Shown in pieces: positions 31,916 through 44,135 of a stretch of DNA of 64,000 bases (positions within the stretch are counted from its first letter, which is position 1; every line of letters begins with the position of its first letter). Below the pieces are notes generated by a model, which worked only from the letters and a program-made list of their open reading frames with translations, was not told where the DNA came from and did no database searches. Made by a program: the position numbers and the translations under genes. The stretch is from Aedes albopictus. Taxonomy: Eukaryota; Arthropoda; Insecta; Diptera; Culicidae. The DNA is taken from positions 2,519,977 through 2,583,976 of the forward strand of contig NC_085137.1 of assembly GCF_035046485.1 (NCBI RefSeq), given 5' to 3'.

Positions 31916-32444
31916 GCTTTACCTTACAACTGAATGAGATGCCTAGAGTGTTCATAACCTTTCTCAACGTGCGCAATTTAGTGATTCCACCTTAAAAGGG
32001 TTCAATAAAGGTGACGACCCTGTCTTAGCAGTTATGTAGTTGGGAATGGGGAAGAAGTATTAGTGGACAACATGCGCTGTGACCACGACTGATCCAGGTG
32101 GCCTTTTTGACCCACAAAAAAAAGAGAAGCTCCACGATGGGCTGCGAAAAACTCTCTGTGTCGGATAATAGGCCTCGTAGATTAACTTTGGCCATCTTTG
32201 ACCTTTTTTTGACCCAATCTTTGTATATATGCTCAAACGTGTTCCCACCGTGTTTGCTGCTTGCTGCTTACATGATTTTCTCACATATATCCCTTCACAT
32301 TTTGCTCATTTCCTAGTGTCCTTTTAAACTCTGTACATCATTTGTGTTCCCCTAAAAGTTCATGTATTTTGAAACAAACTGTTGGAATCGCGTTAAGTAC
32401 TGTTCCTTTGAATTCCACTAAGAATTTGCATCCTTTGACAGATA

Positions 32445-32653
32445 CACAGAGAAAAATTTCTACTCAGTGGCTGAGTTGGTCTTACTCAGAAATCGAAAAA
32501 TCCTTTGTTTTCTTACTCAGTTTCCGTTAAAAGTGGGACAACCCATTGCCAATGGGTTGTCCCACTTTTAGCCGAAACTGAGTAAGAAAACAAAGGATTT
32601 TTCGATTTCTGAGTAAGGCCAACTCAGTCATTGAGTAGAAATTTTTCTCGGTG
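32445..32653. mobile_element. Nested MITE 1, perfect hairpin type
   Basis: Ends CACAGAGAAAAATTTCTACTCAG and, as complement, CACCGAGAAAAATTTCTACTCA; TA duplicated at 32443-32444 and 32654-32655. The centre is a perfect palindrome (AAGTGGGACAACCCATTG and its complement). Confidence 0.88.
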
Positions 32654-32676
32654 TACGTATTTCGACCTCAACTGTA

Positions 32677-33056
32677 CACGGAACCGCCAAACTACCCAAA
32701 ATTGAGTTCTTTTGACGCAACCCCATAGTTCGGCCCAATAAGCCAAATTTGAGTAAATCGATTAAACTCACACTAGGTAAATTGCCTTCACCTCCAGCAA
32801 AAACATTTACTTAAGAGTAGGTAAATTCAACCCAAGACCCCCCCTCATTCAACCCAAATTTGAGTAAACCTGCATTTACCCAAAATTGGCTTATTGGGCT
32901 CAAGGACCCTCGTTGGGTAGATGCATCTCTGTTTGTTTTTGACAACATCGGTGAGGGAAAGAGGGAAAACAACCTAATTTTGGGTAACTAGTTTATTCGA
33001 TATACTCAGCTTTGAGTAAAATCAACCCAAAAATTAGGTAGTTTGATTTCTCCGTG
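32677..33056. mobile_element. Nested MITE 2
   Basis: Ends CACGGAACCGCCAAACTACC and, as complement, CACGGAGAAATCAAACTACC; TA duplicated at 32675-32676 and 33057-33058. Arms include ACCCAAATTTGAGTAAA-type repeats. Terminal bases resemble those of nested MITE 1, so both could share a transposase family. Confidence 0.85.
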
Positions 33057-33178
33057 TAAGGTCGTCTTCAGTGTCTTGTACTTGACTCGACAAGACACTG
33101 AAGACGACCTTACAGTTGAGGTCGAAATACGTATCTGTCAAAGGATGCAAATTCTTAGTGGAATTCAAAGGAACAGTA

Positions 33179-34129
33179 TGTAACTAATGGCGGTTAGGCC
33201 ACAGCTACCGTTGGCTGAGGAGAGGGTCACAGAAGGTGACCCTTCCCAGCGGCTAACGAGACTGTATTTCCCCTCAATCCCAGGGTCGGCACGCTTATCC
33301 TTTCTATTTCGCGGATTCAGGGAAACACTTGGATTGCCTTTTTCACACTCCTTTATATTTGGTATTTGTGCACTTTCTCTCTTTCCCTAGCTCGCTACCT
33401 TCACTCTACTTCCACCCACTTTCTTAATCTAATCTGACCTTTTTCTTCCTACTTCGGGGCCCCTTTTCTCCTGCTGCCATCAACCACCGATCCTCTCCTT
33501 CCTCGTCCTTCTTCTTCTCGTTCAATGCGACCTTAATCGCCCGATCGAATCGGGGTATCTGCGGCCACTGGAGAACAGCTCTTAGGGTGGTCCTCGGCCT
33601 GGTGTAGCGAATGGCCGGATCATCATCTGCCCAAGCCTTCGCCGGATGTAGCCACGGCGGTTGGTGACCCATTTTGGGGTTAGGGTTCACCACGGTATAA
33701 CTATGGTTTATTGTAAAACCTCGGGGTTCTGTGTCCTTGGAATCCTACACACACACACACACACACACTTGATTCTCATTTTGTCTCAAAGAACAGCGAA
33801 CACTTCCAACTATGCTGTTGGGGATTACTTGGGCAAATGGCCGATCTTATCTTCCCGATCAATCCAGGATCTACTCAAACATGGCCTCCATTCGCTACCA
33901 ATGGCTACCAACATCATGCTTACATGTAGAGTCCTCTGGTGAGTAAAGTTGCAGGGTATTGGTAGATGATATTGTTGGCTGCATCCTTTTCGGGTGACCA
34001 TCAATCACACAGAGTGGAAACAAACAACACAAACACTTTCCTGAATTTTATTTAACAAACTGACGAACACTACTCTAGACCACGACAAACTCTCATAAAC
34101 CTGCTGAGGGGGTGCTACGAACCGTTACA
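33179..34129 (+). repeat. Solo LTR (951 bp)
   Basis: Starts TGTAAC and ends GTTACA, flanked by the 4-bp repeat AGTA (33175-33178 and 34130-34133) inside the host MITE. There is no internal retrotransposon part, so it is what remains after LTR-LTR recombination. A (CA)n run is at 33747-33768. The strand is nominal. Confidence 0.82.
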
Positions 34130-34178
34130 AGTACTTAACGCGATTTTCTTTTTATTTACAGATATTCCCCTAACACAG

Positions 34179-34670
34179 TGGCGTAGCTAGGAATTCGGAG
34201 GCCCGGTGCGGAAGCAAATTGGTAGGCCCCCATGAAAATTACATAATATGTACATATTTTACAATGATAAATCTATACATTTAACTGTCGAATAATCTCA
34301 CTGTTATATTTTGTACAAAACTTTGGAAAAATCTCGCTTTTTGTACTCAGTATTCTAGTGATGCTGGCAGTGATGGCCAACGGAAGGTTAAAAATTATCT
34401 ATCTTATCTTATTTTCTGTTTTCCTTTATGTTTTTTTTCGGCAGCGCGAGATTTTTTTATAAGAATTATGCTGAAAATGTTTTAACAATTTATTTAGAAA
34501 TTGCACCAAATAATCATTTATAAACGCTTTCAAAGATTGCTTTACTTTTTTCTTTAAGAAATTTTTCTTGAAGAATAATTTGTATTCAAGAAACTTTTAA
34601 GTTGTAAATGCAAGGATATCATTCAGTATTCTTCTAAAAGCACTCCTTCAGGAATGATATTATTACAACA
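34179..34670. other. AT-rich stretch without gene
   Basis: Begins with GTGGCGTAGCTAGG and GGCCCGGTGCGG, a motif common at insect DNA-transposon ends, but the partner end was not found. Confidence 0.35.
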
Positions 34671-35330
34671 CAGAGCAAATTATGTGTATATGTGCAAACT
34701 TATGTGTCTCTGACAGATTTTGGGCCGCTGAATCCGAATCCGGGCTCAGATTTGCTCCAACACGTCACAATTTTGAGTTATACCTCAATTTATAGGGCAA
34801 AATATGCGATTTTGGTTTTTTTTTTTTGACTGCAAGCCATTCAGCATGGACATATTTTTTTTAAGCAATCAAAAGGTTAATTGGTCAATTAACATCTAAA
34901 TTAACGACTCATGCAAAATATTTCGTTTTACCCAATCAAATTTGATAGATTTAAGCATTTTATGTAAGTATGAAAACTTGCATGCAACTTTTGGAGGGTG
35001 ACTTGTATGGGAAATATCGTACCTAACATAAATCGCTTAAAACTATCAAATTCGATTTGGTAAAACGAAATATTTAGCATGAGTCGTTAATTTAGATGTT
35101 AATTGACCAATTAACCTTTTGATTGATTAAAAAAATATTTCCATGCTTAATAACTTGCAGTTCAAAAAGCCCAAAATTGCATATTTTGCCCTATAAATTG
35201 AGGTATAGCTCAAAATTGTGACGTGTTGGAGCAAATCTGAGCCCGGATTCGGATTCAACGGCCCAAAATCTGTCAGAGACACATAAGTTTGCTCTTGAGA
35301 CAGACCAAAAGTTAATTTTTGTTACGCTGT
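34671..35330. mobile_element. Large foldback element, about 660 bp (copy 1)
   Basis: Arms of about 300 bp pair along most of their length: CTTATGTGTCTCTGACAG, GAATCCGAATCCGGGCTCAG, ATAGGGCAAAATATGC and CATCTAAATTAACGACTCATGC all recur as complements in the right half. No coding frame. A deleted copy is at 37716-38122. Confidence 0.85.
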
Positions 35331-35339
35331 GTAATTAGC

Positions 35340-37135
35340 CTTATTAGTGAGGCTTTCAGTCCCTTGGCTGGTTCACCATGCAGGAATGTTTTCAAAATAC
35401 TACAGAGTAATTCAAAAGATTCTTACAAAGGCTTCATCGAGTATTTCTCGAAATATTAGTTCAAGAATCTATCAATTATATGCTGAGGATTCATCTAGAA
35501 TATCATTTAAAGAATTCTTTCAAAATTCCAGAAAAAAATACTGCAAAACAATCATCAATGATTCATTTAGAACCAGATGTTCTTCCAAGAAATTACATAG
35601 GGATTCCCTCAGAGGAAGAGAAAGCCCTTCTAGGGTTTCTTTAAACATTCTTCCGTTTCTTTCAGAGAATCCTCTTAATATTCCTTTGGCGATTTTCCAT
35701 AGATTCTTCAAGTATTTCTCAATTCTTGCCTCAAATAACTCTTTTAGATATTTCTCCAATAATTAAACATAGAATTTCCTGAAATATTTATCACTTATCC
35801 TAGTGTCCTTTTAAAGATTTCTTAAGAATTACTTCCTAAGATTACTTCAGAAATCCCACCAAAAATTCCCTTTTCCAAAAATAATCTTCAAGGATTCTTC
35901 AAGAAGTTTCTCTAAGGTTTTACTTAGAGATTCATCATAGGATTTCTCCATTAATTAAACAAATCCAAGGATTCCTACTGAAGAAATTTAATTAATTAAA
36001 TTAAATTAATTAAATTAAATTTTTAGATGGACTTCTGTAGGAGTTCTGTAGGAATTCTTTCGAAAAATCCTTCTGGACTTCCTCTAACGAATTTTTCAAT
36101 ATCCATCAACTCTAGGAGTTTTCTCAAGAGTTGCTTTAGGAATTTTTGCTAGTATTCCTCTGGGCACTTTTCAAAAAAAATCTATTTCTCCAGAATTTAT
36201 GATTGATTCCTCCAGAATTATTACGTTATTTTTTATATAATCCGTGCTCACTTCTAACAAATATACAAAAATAAGAAACAGAACAAAAACGCTTCATTCC
36301 ATTGTTTTGAGTGGGATAAAAATGGCAGCGTAAATGGTTAAATAGTAAAGAAACAGATATTCTATCTTATCAAAACAAATAACTTCTCCAGAAGTCTCTC
36401 CAAGGATTTAGGAAATGTTCTAAGGTTATTCAAAATTCTAAAGGATTTCCTTTAAGGTGAAACATCAAGAAATCCCATTGCACTTTTGCATACAAACTTT
36501 AGAAGCACAAATCTAACGAACGAAGCATCGAACTAAGCCGCACTTGTTAATCGTGGCTTTGCTCACTCGAAAAAAGAGGCAGCTTTTCCAAATCGAACGC
36601 ATTTGTTTACGAATTTTTAAGATTGGTGCTTTTGGAAATGTGAGTAGGGGTCCAAGCCGGCCATTGTGGCAGCCATATTTGGGTTGTCTGAAGTTTCTCC
36701 TTAAGGCAGCCTTTAGAAATTGCTCCCAAAATTCTTTCAGGATTTTTTCCAGAGATTTCTTTAGTAATTCTCTTGCGATTTGCCCGAAGATTCGTTCAAA
36801 TTTTATTCAAGTATTCTCTTAGAGTTTCTTCAATTGATTTCATTAATTCATTCCTAAACTGATTTTTCCAGGTATTTTACAAATAATTTCGTACAAGAAA
36901 TCTTTTGGGGTCTTTTTATGCAAGGATTTCTTCATGTATTTATTTAATTACTACTGCAAGGGTTTTCCGTAGATTTTACACAAATTCCTCCAAGAAATTC
37001 CATAGGAATTCCTCCAGGGGACGCATTGAGTGTTTTTGCTAGATTTTTTTTTAAAAATTCCTCTAATAAGCCTATTCAAGGATTCATAAATTCCTCCAAT
37101 GAATACTTTAGAAACTAAAAAAAAAGTATTCTTTC
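35340..37135. repeat. Decayed 24-bp-array region with an embedded MITE
   Basis: Many degenerate AGGAATTC, TTCTTCAAG and GGATTTCTTCA units, apparently old relatives of the array at 19.5 kb. 36465-36705 is a copy of the MITE at 55258-55516 (ACAAATCTnA-GAA-GAA, CGGCCATTGTGGCAGCCATA, CTTAAG ends). No gene. Confidence 0.6.
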
Positions 37136-37137
37136 AA

Positions 37138-37470
37138 TGAATTAAATGCTTTGGCTGTTTTCCTACTCTCCGCATTGACCAATGTGGCGCTAGCTTCTAT
37201 GCGCGAAAAATCGCTAAAAGTAAATCGCAAAAATATTGTATGACGAATAGCATCTAAAGGCGTATTTCTCGAAGTGAAACACATTATCCGAAACAATATT
37301 TGGTAGCGGTTGTGCACAATGATGACCGGTTTGGTGCCTACCAAATATTTTTTCGGTAAAAGCTTGTCATTTCGAGAAATTCGAGTTTAGATGCTTTTCG
37401 CCACACAAAATAAAATGAATTTACTCCTGCTGATCAACTGTGGGCGCGTGCCAAGCTGGTAGTCCATTCT
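37138..37470. mobile_element. Foldback element, copy 2 of 21191-21522
   Basis: Aligns almost end to end with copy 1 with scattered differences. It is also bordered by GGAATTCCTCC-like units, as copy 1 is. Confidence 0.78.
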
Positions 37471-37715
37471 CACAGAAATTCCTCCTAGAAATTCTATAGA
37501 AAATTCTATAGAAAATTCTCTTGAGATTTTTCTCGGTCGTTCCGTTGTAAATTCGTGGATTTATTTTTAATTTGCAAAGATGTATCTCATAGAACATCAA
37601 AAGTAATAACAGACGGAATTAATAATTATCAGAAGACATTTACAGAGGAATTACCAAAGAAGCTTTTAAAAGTTGCCACTTAAATTTACAAACGAATCAA
37701 CTAATTAATTTTCAA

Positions 37716-38122
37716 AGTACGTGTATGTGTCTCTGACAGGTTTTCGGCCGCTGAATCCGAATCCGGGCTCAGATTTGTTTCAGGACGCCACAACTTTGAG
37801 CTATATCTCAATTTATAGGGCAAAATTAGCGATTTTGAGCTTTTTTGACTGCAAGCCGTTAAGCATGGAAATATTTTTTTTAAGCAATTAAAAGGTGAAA
37901 TGGTCAATTGACATCTAAATTTACGACTCACGCAAAATATTTCGTTTTATCAAATCAAATTTGATAGATTTAAGCATTTTATGTTAATATGTAAACTTGC
38001 ATGCAATTTTTTTAGGGTGGTTTGTATCGTACCTAACATAACCGCGGCCCAAAATCTGTCAGAGATACATTAGTTTGCTCTTGAGACAGACCAAAAGTTA
38101 ATTTTTGTTACGCTGTGCTATT
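37716..38122. mobile_element. Large foldback element, copy 2, internally deleted
   Basis: Left arm as 34700-35000 (TATGTGTCTCTGACAG, CCGAATCCGGGCTCAG). After about 38040 it jumps to the right end (GGCCCAAAATCTGTCAGAGA ... TTGTTACGCTGTG), so most of the right arm is missing. Confidence 0.8.
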
Positions 38123-38369
38123 GAAAGAATCACAATAGTAATTGTCAGGTATATTAGCAAAGGGACTGCTGGTAGAACTTTTAGAGAGATTGCTGAATCC
38201 CGTAATAAATTTCCAAACCCAAAGAATTTCAAAAAGTTCTGTCAAAGATATTTTCAAAAATAATAACCTAATTCAACTTTGAATATTATTGCCGAGAAAT
38301 TCCAAAAGAGTTATGTCGAAATAGTTTTCAAAAACATTTGCAGAGAAAATTCCAAGAATACTCTTATAG

Positions 38370-38869
38370 NNNNNNNNNNNNNNNNNNNNNNNNNNNNNNN
38401 NNNNNNNNNNNNNNNNNNNNNNNNNNNNNNNNNNNNNNNNNNNNNNNNNNNNNNNNNNNNNNNNNNNNNNNNNNNNNNNNNNNNNNNNNNNNNNNNNNNN
38501 NNNNNNNNNNNNNNNNNNNNNNNNNNNNNNNNNNNNNNNNNNNNNNNNNNNNNNNNNNNNNNNNNNNNNNNNNNNNNNNNNNNNNNNNNNNNNNNNNNNN
38601 NNNNNNNNNNNNNNNNNNNNNNNNNNNNNNNNNNNNNNNNNNNNNNNNNNNNNNNNNNNNNNNNNNNNNNNNNNNNNNNNNNNNNNNNNNNNNNNNNNNN
38701 NNNNNNNNNNNNNNNNNNNNNNNNNNNNNNNNNNNNNNNNNNNNNNNNNNNNNNNNNNNNNNNNNNNNNNNNNNNNNNNNNNNNNNNNNNNNNNNNNNNN
38801 NNNNNNNNNNNNNNNNNNNNNNNNNNNNNNNNNNNNNNNNNNNNNNNNNNNNNNNNNNNNNNNNNNNNN
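38370..38869. other. Assembly gap of exactly 500 N
   Basis: All bases are N. Predicted frames across it are meaningless. Exactly 500 suggests a placeholder length, not a measured one. Confidence 0.99.
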
Positions 38870-41636
38870 TAGTTTGAAGAATGGTAAATTTCTATGCGGG
38901 CAGTGATGGTAGTAAAATTTAAAAAAATCATGGTCGCACATTTGAAAGGTGTCGGAAAGGTGTCGAAAGGTGATTTTGGTGTGCGAAATGCGTGTTTCAA
39001 ACAAGGTGTCAGAGTTTCCAACCCCTTGATACTTACCTATAGGATGTGAGAGGATAATGGCACACCTTGATATGGAACCACAAGTTGCCCCAATCAACAA
39101 CTCCAGGCGACTCCACGTTTAAGCTGCTTTAGTTCAAACTTTTTTTTATAGTATGTGTACTCACGATCGGTTTCGAATTATCTACGAAATTTGTGTTTAA
39201 GAAATAAATATTGCGGATACCATAACTTTCGAAATTTATTGTTCAAAATAAATATTGAAAAGAGCTTCTCATACGTGGAGTAAATGGAATCAATAATGCA
39301 TACCCAGGCTTGACAGAAACTCCCTCTCGAAGAAAATGAGGAAGCAATTTCGGCGATTTTCTGAGGAGTGAAAATAAAACTCAGAAATCACAGCGCAAAT
39401 CCTCAACAGCACCGAGCGCGAGTTTGCCGCGCAGCGAGAAGTTCGTCCAACACTCATAATTGCTTGTTGTGATTCTCACGTCCACTCACACTCAAAAAGC
39501 TCTCGCGAGTTCCACTCCCATACAAAGAAAGACTCTCGAGGCGAAAATCGCACTCAAAAACCCGAAATAATCATCGGCTCTTTTTTCGTTCCCCTCTTCC
39601 TCGCTCAGTTCTTATTGCCTCTCTGTTTGGGGTTCGTTCGCTCACTCGCGACGAGGCAAAAACAAAACACCGCTTTAGAGCAACATTAACGGCGGCTACT
39701 ATTCGAGCAACCCGCGCAGCGCTACCATTTTGACTTAATCACCCTTTTCCACACCGGTAGCAACCAAATTAGTCACCTTGATTCGTATCAGGAGGGCTGT
39801 CATATTCCCATATAATTTTTAGCAGCGCAACTGTCCCGCTACTATATTTGGTCACCCACCCATAGCGCTACTATTTTGCGAGCGCATCCAGCAGCGACCG
39901 GTAAAGTTTGCTGCAATGATGGAGGGCTGCCAAACGGGGTATAGAAGCGCACCGTTAAAGGTGCTCTTAGGATGAGTAGGTAATACTAGCGTTCTCACGC
40001 CATAGATATGGGAGTTAGAACATGATGTCCTGGGTGATAATTGGTGGGAAAACACTGCCCTACAAGTTTGCCGAACATCACATTGTAGTAACAAGCTTCT
40101 GAATTGGGTTACAGACAAATGAATTTAAAGATTGCCAGGTGAGTGAAAGCATCCTTGCTACCAACATGTTTTCAAATTTTGTTTTGTACTATCTCATCAC
40201 ACATATTTTAATCAGCGTAGCCCCAAAATAAACAAAATCCTGTGCTTTAGATCAATATTCGTTCCTGATACGCTCTTTATCAAGTGCCCAGGAGCGATAA
40301 CATCATACAAAATGGCATCGAATCTGTCGAAAGCCATCCAGGTTCTATAAGATGCTGAGCATTTCTTACAAAAATAGAAAACCTGGTGAAATATAATTCA
40401 AAAAGGCAAAAGTTCAGCAGATTTTCACCTGATTCATAAATTGTGCCATACCCGTTTTTTCCCCACAATTTATGAATCAGGTGTTATGTTCAATTTTTAT
40501 GTGAAATCGTCATTCCACAACACATTGCCTTCATAAACATGCTGATTCATCATGTTACAGTAGGTTACTGTTCGATTTTTCCTCAAAAAGCTGTACAGAA
40601 ACGTCTAAATTGTCATTTTTTTCTTATCAACAACAGCCATGTGTCTTACAAAAGCGACTAAAAAATGGCAACAATGACAGCATAAAAATCACGCCGACAA
40701 TTTTTGTTGATTTCGGAAACAAAATCGGATTCCGCGCTGTAACAACTGTTGTGACCTTCGATATACACAAGGATTTCGCCTTTGAAAAACCAAAGAATTC
40801 ATATTTCTCGGTAATATTTTTCTTCAGCATTTACAGATACTAATGGCCACATGAACTGTAGACGATTTATGGTATGGATCATACGACCTGAGGTCTGACT
40901 TGTGATATTTGGCAGTTATTTGAAAAGATTGACGATAGATCTTATCAACAGCTGCCAAGCAACACATTCCAGACAGACATCAGAGTGTTTGACTCTTATC
41001 ATAAAATGTGCATATCATTCTGGCGGCCGTTAGTGCTCGTAAATGCTGGAATAAATGTTAGCGGGAAATATAAATTCTATGGATTTTCAAAAGCGAAAAC
41101 TGCTTACAAATAACAACAAATATTATTGTATTTTTATTGTAACAACGGTTAATTTGACGCCATTCAATTAATTGTATTTGTATTGTAAGAACAATGAAAA
41201 ACATTAAGATATATTGTTTTCTTTTGAAAATTGCCCTAAAAATGTCTCATAAAAACACAATACATTCTATTGTTTTTCGCGAAAAAGTGTATGAAAATTT
41301 TCTCAAAATTTTATGGTTAAGATACATAACGACCACCATTTTTTATTGTAAAAGTGCCATTTACCATTCGCCGAATGGTATAGGACAATAGAGGAGATGG
41401 TGAATGTACTGTGCAAATTACAATACGTTTAATTGTGAATGATTTTCGAAAAAATGGTGTTGTAACAATACAATTTATCGTATTTTTATGATATTTTTTA
41501 TCAGGGTATACACATAAGAACAAAAGATTTTACATCAAAAAGATGTAATCGTATATCGGAATGAGTTAAATACATCGGGCGAATTGCATTTATTTTTTGC
41601 TGCGCACCGAAACAAAATAAAATTTATATACCGCAT
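38870..41636. other. Intergenic DNA, no recognised gene
   Basis: 39380-39720 is GC-richer with clustered CTCTCGCGAG-like sequence and could hold a regulatory or 5'UTR piece, but nothing supports a frame. A perfect 20-bp inverted repeat (CACCTGATTCATAAATTGTG) with an 18-base loop is at 40426-40483. Confidence 0.4.
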
Positions 41637-41877
41637 TTAGTTCACTACTGGACTGCGAACTGCGACTTCTATAGTGCGAAAACGTAAATAAAAGTGCGCG
41701 ATTGCATCAAATCAGGTTGATGTCTTTGGCGCACTAATTCTTCAATCTATGGTGAACAAGTGCTCTGAAGACACCGAGTTGATTTGATGCAATCGCGCAC
41801 TTTTATTAGCGTTTTCGCACTCGTGAAAACTAGTGCGATAGTCCAGTGGTGAACTAAATGCGCTATAATAATAATAA
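41637..41877. mobile_element. Foldback MITE (CGCATTTAGTTCAC ends), uninterrupted copy
   Basis: Ends TATACCGCATTTAGTTCAC and, as complement, TATAGCGCATTTAGTTCAC. Inner arms AAAAGTGCGCGATTGCATCA pair with TGATGCAATCGCGCACTTTT. The same family at 60516-60973 carries a second MITE; this copy shows the empty site. Confidence 0.85.
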
Positions 41878-41949
41878 TATATAATATAATTAAATTATAT
41901 TTTGGTTACTTGAAATTTTCACTGTTGAAATTGGGTAAATTTTAAGTTG

Positions 41950-42200
41950 CGTGCACAAAGAAAACATCGCACAAAGTTTTTGCGAGCTTTTTTGCCACCA
42001 CGAGCTCTTGGACGAAATTTGACAGCTCTGTCAGATTTCGCATCGCTCTCTCGCGCTCGCGTGCGTGTGGCATGTGCGATCGATTTTTCGCAGAATCTTG
42101 GTGAATCGAACAACCGCGTTGTGCTTGAACTAAAGTCGTGGTGGAAAGACGTCTGTCCGGCCATTCAGTGTGCTTGTGCCCTCATTAATCGCTTTTGAAG
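41950..42200 (+). promoter_or_regulatory. Probable cytochrome c promoter and non-coding first exon
   Basis: A GC-richer patch in AT-rich surroundings, ending TTTTGAAG/GTAATT at 42200/42201, a plausible splice donor. The transcription start was not located; a GCGATCGATTTTT segment near 42076 resembles DRE-like housekeeping promoter motifs. Confidence 0.5.
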
Positions 42201-42908
42201 GTAATTTATTTTCTGTAACTTTTATGTAATTAGGTAGGTAGTTCGTGCGCGGTGAAAAGCTTTCTCAATTTCGATCGAAGTGAAAAGTGTAAGAACGCGA
42301 GGAAAAAGGCGAATTTTGTTTGGACTTTCCACTCGAGTGGTGGCGTGGTTTTTCTTCTTACCCCGTGGCAAGTGATTATCAAACCATCAGGTAGCCAGTG
42401 ATTTCATTTCGGGATTTGCCCTGTTACGAAACAATAAATCGAGTTGAAATTGTGACTGCGAAGCCAAAGCCGAGGCCAAGGGACGATTCCTATCGCTTTA
42501 AGTGCCCTTTTTCAGTGGAAGTGGATTGCCTCGATTCGACTACCTGCTAGGTTACGTAATGGGAGAGAATCTCTGCTTCTCGATTATTCCCTATATGGAT
42601 TTTGAATCGGGGTCATAATCTTTAAAAATTTTGTTGAACCCATTATCCGTCCGGAATGAGCGTCAGCTGATAGAAAAGCCATAATGCGCTATGCAAATGA
42701 CGTACAAAAATGATAACGATAAAATTACACTTCTTTGAACCGTTGTTACGTCATTGTGACCATGGCAACCTTGAATACTTCTCAGGGTGTGAACTTGCAT
42801 TATCAGTGAAATAGTGATTGAAGAAATTTTCAATGCCTGCTTACATTATGCAACAAGACTGTCGATCACGTGACTGATTTCCGCCTTCTTTGATTTTGTT
42901 TCTTCTAG
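42201..42908 (+). other. Probable 5'UTR intron of cytochrome c
   Basis: Donor GTAATT at 42201 and acceptor TTTCTTCTAG at 42908 (or CAG at 42911), 22-25 bases before the ATG. An intron just before the start codon is common in metazoan cytochrome c genes. A transcript would confirm it. Confidence 0.6.
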
Positions 42909-42932
42909 CAGTTCCAATAATCTTAATTCGAA

Positions 42933-43259
42933 ATGGGTGTTCCAGCTGGAGACGTTGAGAAGGGAAAGAAGCTGTTTGTTCAGCGATGCTCGCAGTGCCA
43001 CACTGTCGAAGCTGGCGGTAAGCACAAGGTCGGACCGAACCTGCACGGAATCTTCGGTCGCAAAACTGGCCAAGCTGCCGGATTCTCCTACACAGATGCC
43101 AACAAGGCTAAGGGAATCACCTGGAGTGAAGACACCCTCTTCGAGTATCTGGAAAATCCGAAGAAGTACATCCCTGGCACGAAGATGATCTTCGCTGGTC
43201 TGAAGAAGCCCAACGAGCGTGCCGATCTCATCGCTTACCTGAAATCGTCGACCGCCTAA
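42933..43259 (+). CDS. Cyt-c: Cytochrome c
   Basis: The intronless 108-residue frame is the normal insect length. It starts [19 protein letters not shown] and holds the haem attachment motif [20 protein letters not shown], and the axial methionine in [14 protein letters not shown]. Family role: soluble electron carrier in the mitochondrial intermembrane space between complex III and complex IV, and in many animals a trigger for the apoptosome. Codon use is strongly GC-ending (AAG, CTG, ATC) compared with neighbouring DNA, as for a highly expressed gene. The start codon is fixed by family length. The upstream GC patch and 5' intron, and the AATAAA downstream, give a complete gene structure. 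Confidence 0.98.
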   Translation: MGVPAGDVEKGKKLFVQRCSQCHTVEAGGKHKVGPNLHGIFGRKTGQAAGFSYTDANKAKGITWSEDTLFEYLENPKKYIPGTKMIFAGLKKPNERADLIAYLKSSTA

Positions 43260-43535
43260 AAACAAACAATGTAGGTCTCTAGCTCTACACAACAAATTAA
43301 GCAACAAACTAAAACAATAGCAACAACACTGCTCTGACTCAAACAACATCAGCTGAAAATCATTGAAGAGATTCACAGGACAAAACAAAAGAGAGTTGAA
43401 GCCCCTCGCCCATAGAAAACCCAATTAGGACAATTTCTTATTATGGAAACATCTAATTTTAATTTTATTTATATATTAGATTAAAAGGTGTACAGCTCAG
43501 TTGTTTCACAAACTGTATTGATCGAGATGCTACAC

Positions 43536-43541
43536 AATAAA
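43536..43541 (+). terminator. Polyadenylation signal AATAAA of cytochrome c
   Basis: Lies 277 bp after the stop codon in an AT-rich 3'UTR. Confidence 0.6.
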
Positions 43542-43994
43542 GCAAAAATGTGGAACACAGTTCAGTGGAGAATCCCCTTCTCCACGAGTAGTATTATCAA
43601 AGCCCAAATATTACGAGTACATTTGTTGATCGATGGAAGAAAGGCAAGGACATACTCTTAAGTAGGTAAACATTAACACTCTTTCAATTCGAATGCTTTG
43701 ATTTTATGACTTTTCCCTCTTCGTCAAAATTCGGGAAGAAGCGTTGTTTGGTCTGCTGCTAGCCATCAGTGATAGAAGTAATTACTATCACACAAACTAT
43801 ACTAAAAGGAAACCGTTCTCTATACGTTTTGAATCGAACGTTCGCAAATTTTACACGTATTGGATGATGATCTTGAAAACGAAAACACGAAACCCGGAAA
43901 TAAATTTCAGATTCAACCAGAAAAGTGCTGTTCAGTTGATCCGAAACTCCGTAGATTTATTATTTCTTCGAATAGTTTAAAGGTCTCAGGTTTA

Positions 43995-44135
43995 AAGTGG
44001 CAAGTTTGTCCTCTTCGTCATGGGGGAAGGTCAGATTGGTCATATATTTCAGCTTGGTTGGGAAAGATTTGACGCCAATTTAGAGTTCAACAGGTTTCGA
44101 AAAACCACCCATGACGAAGAGAACAAAACTGCCGA
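43995..44135. repeat. Small foldback element
   Basis: GGCAAGTTTGTCCTCTTCGTCATGG (about 43999) faces the complement GGCAGTTTTGTTCTCTTCGTCATGG (about 44133-44108). A related CCTCTTCGTCAAAATTCGGG is at 43718. Confidence 0.55.

Larger units (their letters stand above)
32385..34178. mobile_element. Foldback MITE carrying three nested insertions
   Basis: The host MITE is the family seen intact at 61273-61543 (GTTAAGTACTGTTCCTTTGA..., central palindrome on TCGTCTTCAGTGTCTTG). Here it is cut by insertions at 32445-32653, 32677-33056 and 33179-34129, and its right end TTAACGCGATTTTCTTTTTA ... CCCCTAACA reappears at 34136-34178. Removing the three insertions and one copy of each duplication regenerates the family sequence. 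Confidence 0.88.

Noticed and set aside
33424..33693. 89-residue minus frame in the solo LTR
   Set aside because: It lies inside the 951-bp LTR and has no recognised domain; treated as LTR sequence.
38273..39100. Long frames across 38370-38869
   Set aside because: They consist mostly of the 500-N gap.
42846..43424. Minus-strand 192-residue frame over cytochrome c
   Set aside because: Shadow frame of the strongly biased cytochrome c coding sequence.
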